Assembly: GCF_023705585.1 (NCBI RefSeq)
Contig: NZ_BOQE01000001.1
Span: forward strand, 1,825,001-1,889,000
Reading direction: 5' to 3'
Source of the DNA: Collibacillus ludicampi
GTDB taxonomy: Bacteria; Bacillota; Bacilli; Tumebacillales; BOQE01
DNA: 64,000 bases
Position numbers and translations under genes: made by a program. The notes below the pieces were generated by a model. That model did no database searches and was not told the DNA's origin. It saw only the letters and a list, made by a program, of their open reading frames with translations. The stretch's first letter is position 1. Every line of letters begins with the position of its first letter. This document shows positions 44,785 through 54,937 of this stretch, piece after piece.

Positions 44785-45204
44785 CTATTCGCTGCCGTCA
44801 ATCTCGATCAAGATTTCCGGATTTTGCTTCATGAGGAGCGAAATGAACTCCAGTTCTTTTTCAGGGGAAATCAGAATGATACCTTTCGTATGGGAGATTT
44901 CCAACCGATTGATTGACAGGGCTGGGCTTGATAAAAGGCTTTTGGTTCTGCGAACACGTTTGATCGATTGATATGAGATCTTCCATTTGAAAGGACCTGC
45001 TTTTACGAGAAGTTCATCCTGCAAAAATTCATAGTAAGTCGCAGTCCAGATCCAAAAGGAGATTCCGCTTACAATCAAAAGAGGAATGACGAGCGACCAG
45101 TTGTGTCTTATGACGGACAAGATCACGATTGACAAAACGACCAATGTCGGTAGTAAGAGAAACAGGTACGAAAGAGGGTCTCTCTTACTTCGGAATCTAC
45201 ACAT
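44785..45204 (-). CDS. Membrane protein with bacterial PH domain (bPH_4 type)
   Basis: 139 residues. Two N-terminal membrane helices (YLFLLLPTLVVLSIVILSVI and LVIPLLIVSGISFWIW) precede a cytoplasmic PH-like beta domain (YEFLQDELLVKAGPFKWKIS..IKRVRRTKS.. ISPEKELEFISLL). Family function unknown. The start at 45204 follows GGGTGGTG; an upstream ATG at 45222 is possible. Upstream 45205-45433 shows nothing I recognise. Confidence 0.75.
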   Translation of the reverse strand: MCRFRSKRDPLSYLFLLLPTLVVLSIVILSVIRHNWSLVIPLLIVSGISFWIWTATYYEFLQDELLVKAGPFKWKISYQSIKRVRRTKSLLSSPALSINRLEISHTKGIILISPEKELEFISLLMKQNPEILIEIDGSE

Positions 45205-45433
45205 GATTTTCACCACCCACATCTTTGTTAAAGCAGGAACCTATTCGCCGTTACCAACGTAAGAGACGGAATATTCCCTCTTCCATAGATCCGTTGATCT
45301 TTTCGATCTTTCTTTATGATGGTAATCGTACGATCTCCCAAGAAAATATCTTTTAGAAGGAAAAGGTTAGTGAAAGTGTCAATACTGAGCGGTCGTTCAC
45401 AAATACTAGAAAAGGAAAACGTCAATTTTTTGT

Positions 45434-45678
45434 AATCAAGATAGCCCCTCATGCTACAATCGGCGCAGCTATCAGTGGATGAAAAGTTTCTTGCGCAGGA
45501 AGAGAAGTATAAGACTATCTTAAGAAACAGAGTGGCTTTTGGGTGGGTGTATCGCTTTGCAGCGCAGAGGTGAGTTGAAGGTCGTTCCGCAACGTCTGTA
45601 AAGAATCAGGGCGGAACGACCTTCATCGAACCCAAGTGCAAAGCGATACACCCACACAAGCACTCTTTTTCAAGAGCC
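45434..45678 (+). repeat. Nested palindromic element, copy 4 (short form)
   Basis: Full left part (GTTTCTTG...CTTAAGAAAC hairpin, GGATGAAAAG block), outer arms GTATCGCTTTGC / GCAAAGCGATAC, and inner GAAGGTCGTTCCGC / GCGGAACGACCTTC stem (14 bp, perfect). Lacks stems B and C, like copy 2. Bounded by TCAAGATAGCC and TTTTTCAAGAGCC. The mini-hairpin is degenerate here. Confidence 0.85.
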
Positions 45679-45795
45679 ACCAAAGCGCTAGTTTTCATGA
45701 TACAAAGCTCTCCCCTACTCGACCATTGGGGGCGGGTTACTTTTGCCGCGGGTGATAGGTTGCTTTTTGCCAAGGAGTATATGGATAAATCCCGA

Positions 45796-46026
45796 TCACC
45801 AACGAATGAGATCCCCTTTTTTTATTTCGCCGTTTAACGCTTGACGCACTAATTGGTCGTCAAAAATTTGCGTGGGTACTCCCGTTTTCACATTGACGAC
45901 TTGGACGGCCCCGTTCGAAACGGATACAACTTCGTATTCGGACGAAAAAATATGTGAAATATCCCCCTTGAGAAAAAACAGGAGAGCTAGGCCGATCGCT
46001 AGGAAAGCCCAAATATTTTTCTTCAT
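45796..46026 (-). CDS. Small membrane-anchored hypothetical protein
   Basis: 76 residues. One N-terminal membrane helix (KNIWAFLAIGLALLFFL) and a 50-residue beta-rich tail (EYEVVSVSNGAVQVVNVKTG). Excellent Shine-Dalgarno GAAGGAGGAG before ATG 46026, which decides the start against longer frames. No family recognised. Stands alone, divergent from the pabB gene. Confidence 0.7.
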   Translation of the reverse strand: MKKNIWAFLAIGLALLFFLKGDISHIFSSEYEVVSVSNGAVQVVNVKTGVPTQIFDDQLVRQALNGEIKKGDLIRW

Positions 46027-46209
46027 AAAAATTGCTCCTCCTTCTATGAAACTACGTATATCTATTCGTAGTGTATGGACAATCCCTGCAACACATTCCA
46101 CCAAGTCTATCGGACATCTTCCAAAAAATAAATTGTCAATGGAAACCCGTCATAGAATCATGACCTTATGGTAGACTGATAGATAAATGAAACGTAAAAG
46201 GTGAATGAT

Positions 46210-47973
46210 GTGACTGAATGGTACCAAGAACCGTTTCTCCTGTTTGATTTCGCTGATGGACAAAAGGGGCCGGAACGCATCATTTTTTCGGATCCCGTCA
46301 AAGTCATCGAGGCCCATTGTGTAGAGGAAGTCGTCCCGGCGATACAATCGGTACAAGAAGGAGTGCAAGCCGGATATTATGCGGTCGGCTATATCGCATA
46401 TGAAGCGGCACCGGCTTTCGATCCCGCATTCGTTGTTCGCGAGGGGACGGAACTCCCTCTGTTATGGTTCGGATTATTCCGTGAACCGCAACGGTCAGTG
46501 CGCATCGAAACGGAAGGGGAATATCACCTGACAGACTGGCAACCTTCGATCAGCCAGGATGCATACAATCGCCACATTCAAATCATAAGGGATGCGATTT
46601 CCCGCGGAGAAACGTATCAAGTGAACTACACGATGCGGCTTCGTGCGGCGTTTGAAAAAGATGACCTTGCGTTTTATCATCGTCTGCTTGCCGCTCAACA
46701 GGCGAACTATTCCGCATATCTGAACCTCGGGCGCTTTCGTATTCTCTCCGCTTCCCCTGAGCTGTTCTTTCGCAGAGAGGGAGATCGAATCATCACGAAA
46801 CCGATGAAAGGAACGGCCAAGCGCGGGCGATTTTGGGAAGAGGATCAGAAACAGCGGGAATGGTTGGCACATTCGGAGAAAAATCAGGCTGAAAATCTCA
46901 TGATTGTGGACTTGCTGCGCAACGATTTGGCAAGAATCGCAGAGACCGGTTCTGTGGAAGTACCGCATCTTTTTGAGATTGAACGTTATCCGACCGTCTT
47001 TCAGATGACATCGACCGTCACGGCCAAAGTTCCTCCGCATGTCACATTGCGAGATATTTTTTCCGTCCTGTTTCCGTGCGGTTCGATCACCGGGGCGCCG
47101 AAAGTGAAGACGATGGAGTGGATCGCCGAATTGGAAGATTCCCCGCGTGGCGTCTATTGCGGAACGATCGGTTTTGTCAAACCGAATGGGGATGCCGTTT
47201 TCAATGTGGCGATCCGTACAGTCGTCGTTGATAAACAGAAAGGAACGGCGGAATATGGAGTAGGCGGAGGTATCACGTACGATTCAACGGCGGAAGGCGA
47301 GTATCTGGAAGCTCTGGCGAAAGCGGCATTACTGACGGAACAATGGCCCGCATTCGAATTACTGGAAACCATGCGGTTGGAAAACGGCGAATATCAGCTG
47401 TTGGAACGGCATTTGCAGCGTCTGTGCGCTTCCGCGAATTATTTTCAAATCCCGCTCAACCTTGCAGACATTCGCGAGACTTTAAAACAGCATGTGCGCC
47501 AGTATCCGAATGAAAAGCGTCGCGTCCGCTTGCTCGTGTCCCAAAAAGGGGAGGCGCGCGTCGAAAGCACGGGTTTGCAAGAGTTGCATCAAGATTCGAT
47601 GCCCGTCCGTATCGCGGGTACACCGGTTTCCACAAAGGATCGTTTTCTCTATCATAAAACGACGCACCGTACGATGTACGATGTACGCCGCAAAGAACAC
47701 GGCGATGTGTTTGACGTTTTATTGCGAAACGAACAAGGCGAAATCACGGAATTTACGATGGGAAATATTGTCGTAGAAATCAACGGTCAAAAGTGGACAC
47801 CTCCTCGCGAGTGCGGGTTGCTCGCTGGAACGTTACGTGCGGAATTGCTCGAGAGAGGAGAGATTCAAGAGCGAGTGATCACTCTCTCCGATCTGAAGCG
47901 GGCCGAGAAGGTCTGGTTCATCAACAGTGTGCGCGGTTGGGTGCCCGTACATTTTGTTTCAGATGTTCAATAA
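46210..47973 (+). CDS. pabB: PabB-PabC fusion: aminodeoxychorismate synthase I / lyase
   Basis: 587 residues. The N-terminal anthranilate-synthase-like domain (to about 375) converts chorismate to 4-amino-4-deoxychorismate: ETYQVNYTMRL, PMKGTAKRG and CGSITGAPKVKTMEW are diagnostic. The C-terminal PLP class IV domain (about 385-587) eliminates pyruvate to give p-aminobenzoate for folate: FELLETMRLENGEYQLLERH, later GEITEFTMGNI. GTG 46210 follows AAAAGGTGA. No pabA glutaminase gene is adjacent. Confidence 0.93.
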   Translation: MTEWYQEPFLLFDFADGQKGPERIIFSDPVKVIEAHCVEEVVPAIQSVQEGVQAGYYAVGYIAYEAAPAFDPAFVVREGTELPLLWFGLFREPQRSVRIETEGEYHLTDWQPSISQDAYNRHIQIIRDAISRGETYQVNYTMRLRAAFEKDDLAFYHRLLAAQQANYSAYLNLGRFRILSASPELFFRREGDRIITKPMKGTAKRGRFWEEDQKQREWLAHSEKNQAENLMIVDLLRNDLARIAETGSVEVPHLFEIERYPTVFQMTSTVTAKVPPHVTLRDIFSVLFPCGSITGAPKVKTMEWIAELEDSPRGVYCGTIGFVKPNGDAVFNVAIRTVVVDKQKGTAEYGVGGGITYDSTAEGEYLEALAKAALLTEQWPAFELLETMRLENGEYQLLERHLQRLCASANYFQIPLNLADIRETLKQHVRQYPNEKRRVRLLVSQKGEARVESTGLQELHQDSMPVRIAGTPVSTKDRFLYHKTTHRTMYDVRRKEHGDVFDVLLRNEQGEITEFTMGNIVVEINGQKWTPPRECGLLAGTLRAELLERGEIQERVITLSDLKRAEKVWFINSVRGWVPVHFVSDVQ

Positions 47974-47990
47974 CATCAATAACATACAAA

Positions 47991-48033
47991 AAAAACGCCA
48001 TCTGATACAAACGAGTATCATTTGGCGTTTTTT
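47991..48033 (+). terminator. Terminator of the pabB-pabC gene
   Basis: AAAAACGCCATCTGATAC pairs with GTATCATTTGGCGTTTTTT around a six-base loop. Confidence 0.9.
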
Positions 48034-48110
48034 GCGTGCGAGCCTTGCTTGTCCTTTTTTTCACATGATCTTATAGGCGGAATCGCATAAATTATCAGAC
48101 TTCTATAGGC

Positions 48111-48308
48111 CTACTCTGCCTTCTCAAGACTGTTCCACAAGTAAATCTCGCCGCGGTCTACTCCGGGATCCCACTTGACATGAACATAGACACCGTCGGT
48201 TTTAATGACTTCTCCCTTATCATTCGTGCCCTGCACACGGACGCGATCCCCTTTCCAAAAGAGTCGAGGTTTTAGTTCATCAAAATAACGCAGTGCATGT
48301 CTTTTCAT
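48111..48308 (-). CDS. Small hypothetical protein with an SH3/KOW-like pattern
   Basis: 65 residues. After MKRHALRYFDELKPRLFWKG come RVRVQGTNDKGEVIKTDGVY and VHVKWD, a run of short strands with Gly turns like KOW or SH3 barrels, so nucleic-acid or ribosome contact is possible but not shown. Shine-Dalgarno AAAGGAG nine bases before ATG 48308. Monocistronic. Confidence 0.65.
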   Translation of the reverse strand: MKRHALRYFDELKPRLFWKGDRVRVQGTNDKGEVIKTDGVYVHVKWDPGVDRGEIYLWNSLEKAE

Positions 48309-48572
48309 GGTACGAAACTCCTTTCCAGTTCACGAAAATTCTATGAAAACATTTTTATTACAAATGGGCTACTGATTTGTAGTATAGAACAAAAGTAGAC
48401 AGAAGTCGACATGCTTCACAAAATTTTCAGTTTTATCATAGTATTATTATTCGTTATAAAAATATCCTGTATTTCCCAGTCAAATAAAACAGTATTCTTA
48501 TAGATAACTGTTACATTACTTTTTAAAGTATGGTAGGATACAAGGCGAGACGACTGTACGGAGGTATGCATC

Positions 48573-50201
48573 ATGCAACGGGCGCTGATGGGAGAACAGG
48601 AGATTCTTCTTTGTGACCCACGGTGGGACGGTAAGCGAGAAGAATTAAAAGCTTGGGACAAAGAAGGACTCTTTTCCTGTCCATATTGCGGTTTGCCATT
48701 AACGCTCGTATGGGGAACGGTCAGATTTCGTCATTTTCGTCATCCTAGCGGCAATCTGTGCATGATTTCAAAGAACGAGCCTGAAACAAGGGAACATATT
48801 CTCGGCAAAATGAGACTGTACGAACAAGCGGTTCGCTGGTTTCCGCAAGCCCTTCGGATTGAAATGGAGTATCGCCTGCCCAATGGAGAGCGAATCGCTG
48901 ATGTTTATGTTGAGGATCGGGATGGACGTGCCTACGTTTTCGAGTACCAAAGAGTGAGGATTCCGGAGAAGGAGTTCCTGGAACGCAGGGCATCCTATCG
49001 GCAGATGGGTGTATGCGACATCTGGGTTTTCGGTGAAAACCTGTTGCAAAACAAAGGGCACCAGCGAGATCGTAATGGCAAGAAAACACCGGTTGAATGG
49101 TTTTCGTTTGATGGAATGATACGTGCCGCTCTTGATCCGGCACCTTTCGAATGGATCTATGCAGCGCTCGTAAGGGAAGAATTCGGAAAGTACACCGAGA
49201 TTCTCGGGAGTCTAAGCTTCTATGATCCGAACGAAGATTGCTTTACCCTTTTGCGCGGGGTTTTTCCGCGTCAAGGCTCATCCGTGATTTACGGCGCCTA
49301 TCGCTCTTGGTCAACGGCGCTAACGCATATCGATTGGAAAGACGGTTTGATGTTGAAAGAAGACTGTCTGTTTCTAAAAGAAAATAGGGAACATGCTCGC
49401 ATGCTTCTAGAGAAACAGAAGTACATGATGGATCAAGAAGAAACAGCACGCCAACAACAGATCCGGCTCCATCAGCAAGCGCTTGCCGCCCCCGAGCAGG
49501 TATGGTGCGAACGTGTAAACGAACGGTATGGTTATGATCTGTTTCATCGATATGCGGCTTCCCGTCAACTTGCCATCCAGACGGAACGGGTACGTGCTTT
49601 TAAATGCCAGCCCGATTCCATACCTGTGGCACGTAGCATATGGGAAAGTTTGCGAAAGGAAGTTTCTGTCGAGAAGATTTGGTCTCCCTTTTTCAATCTG
49701 CCGGTTGCCAATGACATTGTCTTTCAAGTCCCGCGTTTCATCTGGCAGATGTTACTTTACGTCCGTTTGATTCACGAACGAAGCGGGAAATCGTTCTCTT
49801 TCCGGCAGGTGCAAGAATTGTTACGTGACAGCGGTATCGTGTATGCATTGGACATCGGGTTTAAGATCACTCTCACCGCTTCGGCGAGACGACTGGCGGA
49901 AAAGAACCGAAACTCCATACAACGTTACGTGCACCCGGAACATTATGTCCTGCTGGATTACCTCGATGTTCTATGTTTTCTCGGTGTATTGCAGAAGAAA
50001 GCATCCACATACCAGGACGGCTATTGGAAATACCGCGTGGTTCGCGATCATATGCCAGTCTTGCAAAAAAAGGAGTTGGAACACGCCCGTGCGCTCGTGC
50101 TCATAGGCCGAGCCAACCCGCAAAAACCGCTTTGGGATCCGGTGTTAGATCAACCAATCGGCAACTATGTAGAAATGTTCGGTTCTGTAAACGGAGGATG
50201 A
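48573..50201 (+). CDS. CoiA-like competence protein
   Basis: 542 residues. The N-terminal half has the CoiA pattern: zinc-finger-like CPYCGLPLTLV, FRHFRHPSG, then a restriction-endonuclease-like core with GERIADVYVEDRDGRAYVFEYQ and FLERRASYRQMGVCDIW. CoiA proteins are needed for recombination of incoming DNA in transformation. The C-terminal 300 residues are helical and poorly conserved in the family. The protein is longer than B. subtilis YjbF (CoiA). ATG 48573 follows GGAGG. Confidence 0.8.
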   Translation: MQRALMGEQEILLCDPRWDGKREELKAWDKEGLFSCPYCGLPLTLVWGTVRFRHFRHPSGNLCMISKNEPETREHILGKMRLYEQAVRWFPQALRIEMEYRLPNGERIADVYVEDRDGRAYVFEYQRVRIPEKEFLERRASYRQMGVCDIWVFGENLLQNKGHQRDRNGKKTPVEWFSFDGMIRAALDPAPFEWIYAALVREEFGKYTEILGSLSFYDPNEDCFTLLRGVFPRQGSSVIYGAYRSWSTALTHIDWKDGLMLKEDCLFLKENREHARMLLEKQKYMMDQEETARQQQIRLHQQALAAPEQVWCERVNERYGYDLFHRYAASRQLAIQTERVRAFKCQPDSIPVARSIWESLRKEVSVEKIWSPFFNLPVANDIVFQVPRFIWQMLLYVRLIHERSGKSFSFRQVQELLRDSGIVYALDIGFKITLTASARRLAEKNRNSIQRYVHPEHYVLLDYLDVLCFLGVLQKKASTYQDGYWKYRVVRDHMPVLQKKELEHARALVLIGRANPQKPLWDPVLDQPIGNYVEMFGSVNGG

Positions 50202-50204
50202 AAT

Positions 50205-50459
50205 GGTTTCTTAGGTGGTGGGGATACCTCTATGTAGCGAGGGAGTGACCTTGAAAGTCGTCTCACTTCCTTGTGACGTTAAAGGGTATATGCTTTGCGC
50301 GTAATAGCGACTTTGGAGGTCGTCTCGCAACAACTAAACATATTCCAAGCGAGACGGCCTCCACGGAGCATGAGCGCAAAGCATATGCCTCAATGACGAC
50401 CTTCATCGAACCCAAGCGCAAAGCGATACACCCACCCAAGCAAAAGTTTTCAAAGTAGC
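50205..50459 (+). repeat. Nested palindromic element, copy 5 (full inner part, decayed left arm)
   Basis: Stems B (GTATATGCTTTGCGC / GCGCAAAGCATATGC) and C (GGAGGTCGTCTCGC / GCGAGACGGCCTCC) are intact and match copy 1 closely; the right arm of A (CGCAAAGCGATACACCCACC) is intact, while the left arm of A has decayed (50205-50270). Right boundary AGTTTTCAAAGTAGC. Lies between the CoiA-like gene and ahcY. Confidence 0.82.
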
Positions 50460-50516
50460 ATCCGAGTCATAAACCAATTAAAATGGTAACGATAACTTTT
50501 ACAAGTGGGTGAAAAC

Positions 50517-51779
50517 ATGTCGAAAACCGTACATGATTCCATGATTCGCGACATACGATTAGCTCCTTCGGGACAATTGAAAATCGACTGGGTAGCCGCA
50601 CATATGCCGCTGCTCAATTCGGTGAAAGAACAATTTGAAAAAGACAAACCATTCGCGGGAAAAAGAGTGACCATTTGTCTGCATCTCGAAGCGAAAACGG
50701 CTTACCTCGGAAAAGTGATTCAGGCGGGTGGTGCGGAAGTGGCGATGGTGGCTTCCAATCCCTTGTCTACTCAAGACGATGTGGTCGCCGCACTCGCAGA
50801 TAGCGGGATTTACGTATATGCGTGGCATGGAGCGACGGCGGAAGAGTACAAAATGCATCTGAACAAAGGACTGGATTTTCAGCCGGATGCCTTAATTGAT
50901 GACGGGGGCGATCTCGTTTCGACGCTTCACCATGAGCGGATCGAACAGACGAAGAAGATCATAGGGGGAGCGGAAGAAACGACGACCGGCATCATTCGTT
51001 TGCGTGCGATGGAGAAAGAAGGGAAGCTGAATTTCCCGATGATCGCCGTCAATGATGCGTATTGCAAGTACCTTTTTGATAACCGATACGGTACGGGCCA
51101 GTCGGTATGGGATGCGATCATGCGCTCCACGAATCTGGTTGTCGCAGGGAAAACGGTGGTTGTGATCGGTTACGGTTGGTGCGGCAAAGGCGTGGCGATG
51201 CGTGCCAAAGGGTTGGGGGCCAAAGTCATCGTGACCGAGGTGGATCCGATCAAGGCGGTCGAAGCAGTGATGGACGGATTCCAGGTCATGCCAATGATCG
51301 AAGCCGCCAAAAGGGGTGACTTTTTCATCACGGTGACGGGCAACAAGGATTGCATTACGGCGGAACATTTTTACGTCATGAAAGATGGTGCGATCCTTGC
51401 CAACGCCGGCCATTTTGATGTGGAGATCAACAAAATCGACCTCAACAACATGGCCAAAAACGTCCGTAAAGTGAGAAATAACATCGAAGAGTTTACGTTT
51501 GCCGACGGCAGGAAAGTATATCTGTTGGCGGAAGGCCGATTGGTGAATCTTGCGGCAGGTGACGGGCATCCGGCGGAAGTCATGGATATGACATTCGCGT
51601 TGCAAGCATTGTCCCTGCGTTACATTGTGGAACATCAAGGGCAATTGGAGAACCGAGTCTATTCTGTCCCCGAGGAACTGGATCGCCACGTGGCGGAACT
51701 GCGCTTGCAGACATGGGGCATCGAGATCGATGAATTGACAGAGGAACAGGTCCGCTATTTAGAGTCCTGGGTAGAGTAA
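50517..51779 (+). CDS. ahcY: Adenosylhomocysteinase
   Basis: 420 residues. NAD-dependent hydrolysis of S-adenosylhomocysteine to adenosine and homocysteine in the methyl cycle. Seen: [46 protein letters not shown], and the NAD site [22 protein letters not shown]. The length matches the shorter archaeal and Thermotoga-type enzymes without the 40-residue insert. Most Bacillales use Pfs/LuxS instead. ATG 50517 follows AAGTGGGTG. Confidence 0.93.
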   Translation: MSKTVHDSMIRDIRLAPSGQLKIDWVAAHMPLLNSVKEQFEKDKPFAGKRVTICLHLEAKTAYLGKVIQAGGAEVAMVASNPLSTQDDVVAALADSGIYVYAWHGATAEEYKMHLNKGLDFQPDALIDDGGDLVSTLHHERIEQTKKIIGGAEETTTGIIRLRAMEKEGKLNFPMIAVNDAYCKYLFDNRYGTGQSVWDAIMRSTNLVVAGKTVVVIGYGWCGKGVAMRAKGLGAKVIVTEVDPIKAVEAVMDGFQVMPMIEAAKRGDFFITVTGNKDCITAEHFYVMKDGAILANAGHFDVEINKIDLNNMAKNVRKVRNNIEEFTFADGRKVYLLAEGRLVNLAAGDGHPAEVMDMTFALQALSLRYIVEHQGQLENRVYSVPEELDRHVAELRLQTWGIEIDELTEEQVRYLESWVE

Positions 51780-51918
51780 AGAAGACTACTGGCATATGTC
51801 TCTTCGCGCAGGATGCAGCGTCCGGATATCGATCGATGAAGCGGAAGCAACCAGTACGTAACTCCCTTCCTCTCACATATGCTAATCAAAAGATCAGAGA
51901 AGAGAGGGAGGAAACGTC

Positions 51919-52638
51919 ATGCGGAAACGGGTAGGACTCACGGGTCTTCTTCATCATTTGAACCCGGATGTCAAGGGCGTCTTTGTCGGTGAGGGCTATA
52001 CGAGTGCTCTTGCGAAGGCGGGGGTCCTTCCTCTGGTGATTCCTTATCTTTACGAAGAAGATGAGATTCACGCACTGGCGGAGAATCTCGACGGACTCGT
52101 ATTGACAGGAGGAGAGGATGTAGATCCTACGCGGTTTGGGGAGGAACCCTTACCCGGTCTTGGAGAGGTTTCTCCTGAGCGTGACGATTTGGAATATCGA
52201 TTAGTCCGGGCGTTTATGGAAAGGGACAAACCGATCCTCGGGATCTGTCGCGGTATGCAAGTCTTGAATGCGGCACTGGGCGGTACCTTATGGCAGGATC
52301 TTTCCCGCCAGAAAAAGCGGGTGCTTCAGCATAGGCAGAACGCTCCCAGATGGCATCTGTCCCATCATGTATTCGTGTATGAGGGTACACGTTTGGCGAG
52401 TATACTTGGCAGTAGCGAGATCAAGGTCAATAGCTTTCATCATCAGGCGGTGAAAGATGTCGCTCCCGGTTTCATCGTATCTGCCGTTTCGGCGGACGGG
52501 GTTATCGAGGCGTTCGAAAGCCGCGAACACCGCTTCATTCTTGGAGTACAATGGCATCCGGAGAATTTGTGGCGCAAACATCCCTTGTTTTACTCCCTGT
52601 TTTCCGCATTTGTCGATGCGGTGCAACAATCTTGTTAA
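51919..52638 (+). CDS. Class I glutamine amidotransferase-like hydrolase (PuuD/peptidase C26)
   Basis: 239 residues. Gamma-glutamyl-GABA hydrolase family. The nucleophile Cys is in LGICRGMQVLNAALGG, the His-Glu pair in GVQWHPENLW; LVLTGGEDVDPTRFGE is the family signature. It cleaves gamma-glutamyl amides. Shine-Dalgarno GAGGGAGG before ATG 51919. The following M20 gene on the same strand may act on a related substrate. Confidence 0.88.
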   Translation: MRKRVGLTGLLHHLNPDVKGVFVGEGYTSALAKAGVLPLVIPYLYEEDEIHALAENLDGLVLTGGEDVDPTRFGEEPLPGLGEVSPERDDLEYRLVRAFMERDKPILGICRGMQVLNAALGGTLWQDLSRQKKRVLQHRQNAPRWHLSHHVFVYEGTRLASILGSSEIKVNSFHHQAVKDVAPGFIVSAVSADGVIEAFESREHRFILGVQWHPENLWRKHPLFYSLFSAFVDAVQQSC

Positions 52639-52745
52639 GCGAGGGTGATGGCCGTTCTTCAACCGGTTCAGGGAGAACGAGCACGGATGGAAAGAGGAGC
52701 AACCACCTCTTCATATGTGTTTTTGCTGAAACGGGGGATCCCTCT

Positions 52746-53954
52746 GTGTACGAGTGGAAGAGATTTCAGAATCGAGTACGTCGCGCGATCGTCCATATCC
52801 ACGATGAGCTTGTCAGAGTCAGACGCGATCTGCACGCCCATCCGGAATTGGCGTTTCAGGAAGTGCGTACCGCCGGAATCGTTGCCTCCTGTCTTTCGCG
52901 TTTAGGACTTGAAGTACGGACGGGTGTGGCGAAAACGGGGGTAGTAGGAGATTTATTCGGACGGAGATCAGGCCCTACGGTTGCGTTGCGTGCCGACATG
53001 GATGCATTGCCCATGCAAGATGAGAAAGAAGTAACTTATAAAAGCAAAGTAGATGGCTGTATGCATGCTTGCGGTCATGATGCGCATACTGCGATGATGC
53101 TCGGAGCTGCGGTCGTTCTCGCGGAGATGCGTGAAGAGTTGCCCGGGCATGTCCGATTTCTTTTTCAGCCCGCGGAAGAGGGGCCCGGCGGGGCTCTTCC
53201 CATGATCGAAGAAGGAGCGCTCGAAGGGGTTGACGTGATTTTTGCCCAACATGTCAACCCCTCCCTTGAAACGGGGTATGTAGCGGTTTCCGATGGTCCG
53301 GCAATGGCGGCTGTAGACGATTTTTGCCTGACCATTCACGGGAAGGGAGGACATGCCGCTTACCCGCACATGGCGACCGATGCCATACAGATCGCCGCTC
53401 AAGTGATTGTCGGCTTGCAGCCGTTGATTTCCCGTCAAGTGGACCCGTTTGAGCCGGCGGTTGTTACGATCGGCACGATCGAAGGCGGAAAAGCGGAGAA
53501 TATCGTTGCCGACCAAGTGTCCATGCGGGGCACGATCCGTACGTTCAATCGTCTGTTACGCAGTGAAATTCCCAAGCGGATCGAAGAGATAGTGGGCGGA
53601 ATCACATCCGCATATGGCGGACGATTTGAACTGAACATACGACCGGGTTATCCGGCACTGATTAACCCTTCCGAAGAAGTGAAAAGAATCACCCAAGTCG
53701 CGGAGGAAGTAGTGGGAGCTAATCATCTGTTACTTGCTCCTCCGTCTATGGGAAGTGAAGATTTTGCTTTTTACCTGGAAGAAGTGCCCGGATGTATGTG
53801 GTGGCTCGGAGCGATGCCTGCCTATGCATCGATAGGGGAATTGACGTTGCACCATCCCCGTTTCGATATCGACGAACGGGCGCTGGCTTATGGCGTCGAA
53901 ATGCTTGTGATGAGCACGCTCGCTTATTTCTTCCCCGATTTTGCAACATCCTAA
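52746..53954 (+). CDS. M20 family amidohydrolase (second copy)
   Basis: About 402 residues. Same family as 17896-19077: VRRDLHAHPELAFQE, HACGHDAHTAMMLG, PAEEGPGGALPM, GKGGHAAYPHMATDA, MGSEDFAFYLEEVPG. The start is uncertain: the GTG at 52746 follows GGGGGATC and puts the HAHPE motif at the usual distance. The frame stays open back into the puuD-like gene, and another frame carries an ATG at 52648, so a longer protein or a frameshift cannot be excluded. Probably co-transcribed with the hydrolase upstream. Confidence 0.85.
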   Translation: MYEWKRFQNRVRRAIVHIHDELVRVRRDLHAHPELAFQEVRTAGIVASCLSRLGLEVRTGVAKTGVVGDLFGRRSGPTVALRADMDALPMQDEKEVTYKSKVDGCMHACGHDAHTAMMLGAAVVLAEMREELPGHVRFLFQPAEEGPGGALPMIEEGALEGVDVIFAQHVNPSLETGYVAVSDGPAMAAVDDFCLTIHGKGGHAAYPHMATDAIQIAAQVIVGLQPLISRQVDPFEPAVVTIGTIEGGKAENIVADQVSMRGTIRTFNRLLRSEIPKRIEEIVGGITSAYGGRFELNIRPGYPALINPSEEVKRITQVAEEVVGANHLLLAPPSMGSEDFAFYLEEVPGCMWWLGAMPAYASIGELTLHHPRFDIDERALAYGVEMLVMSTLAYFFPDFATS

Positions 53955-54051
53955 GGAACAACCTTAGCGATGTTTTTTTATTGGCGCAGAAGTAGGAGTG
54001 TTGTAGAATATTTGTTGTCGATTGGTATCGAATCATGGGAGCGTGGATGAT

Positions 54052-54897
54052 TTGCAAGGATTATTGGACGCCATCACTGGCGGTGGACATATCAGTATCG
54101 GGCGCCTCTTCATCATTTTCTTCTTGATCGCGCTCACCAATATTTTTGACACGTCTGCGTATGCGTCTCGCCTGGCGGGGGTACGGACGAAACGGTTGGC
54201 GATCTCCAATACGTTATATGCGATGGTGACGGTCGGATCCCGCACGACGACGTTTATCTATCTGCCTACGGTGGGTGGAATCACCGACTTTGCAAGAAAA
54301 TACTCGTTCGATCCCTTCTGGTCGCTGAGTTTGATTCTGTGGGGGGCGGCCGTCGGTACGGCGATCGGAATCTTTCTCATGCCATCGATGGTCAATTTTT
54401 ATAGTCTAGGGATCGAATGCATGGATGAACGGGGGACGGCGCTCCGTGTCATGCGCTATCTTTTTACTACAAAAGAAGGGTTGCTCAAGGTTGCCCGTTG
54501 TTATCAGAAACCGACTCTTGCGATGATGAAGAGAATCGATATTCGCGATAAAGAAACCCCGAAGGATCTGTATTACCTGAATTCCCTGTTATATGCGTTA
54601 TTCACGGTCGGGCCGATTGCCGCCTTATATGCGGGTGTCCTGAGGGCCGATCATGTCACGAGCGCCAATATGCTCTCGGGGGCGATTAATTCGGTGGCTG
54701 CGATTCTCTTGCTCTTTATGGTTGATCCTCGATCGGCGTTGATCGTCGACCGCGGGATCGCCCGCAAGATTTCCATGGATACGGTAAAGACAACGATGGT
54801 CATGCTTGCGGTTGGGCGCTTAACAGGGGCCGTGTTAGCACAGCTTGTTTTGTACCCGGGAGCACATTTTGTCGCTTTTGTCGCACGTTTCTTCTAA
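54052..54897 (+). CDS. amj: Lipid II flippase Amj
   Basis: About 281 residues, six membrane segments. Amj (alternate to MurJ, B. subtilis YdaH, DUF2837) moves lipid II to the outer face of the membrane. Typical segments are LFIIFFLIALTNIFDTSAYA near the start, NTLYAMVTVGSRTTTFIYLP, and DPRSALIVDRGI towards the end. The start is unclear: TTG 54052 or codons just upstream near GGGAG. No sigma-M promoter was identified. Confidence 0.87.
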   Translation: MQGLLDAITGGGHISIGRLFIIFFLIALTNIFDTSAYASRLAGVRTKRLAISNTLYAMVTVGSRTTTFIYLPTVGGITDFARKYSFDPFWSLSLILWGAAVGTAIGIFLMPSMVNFYSLGIECMDERGTALRVMRYLFTTKEGLLKVARCYQKPTLAMMKRIDIRDKETPKDLYYLNSLLYALFTVGPIAALYAGVLRADHVTSANMLSGAINSVAAILLLFMVDPRSALIVDRGIARKISMDTVKTTMVMLAVGRLTGAVLAQLVLYPGAHFVAFVARFF

Positions 54898-54937
54898 CCG
54901 ATAGGATCACGCGATAACATTCGCCAAGTGAGAGCCA

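Noticed and set aside
45228-45452. 74-codon minus-strand frame
   Set aside because: No ribosome site and no recognisable pattern, and it overlaps the boundary of palindromic copy 4.
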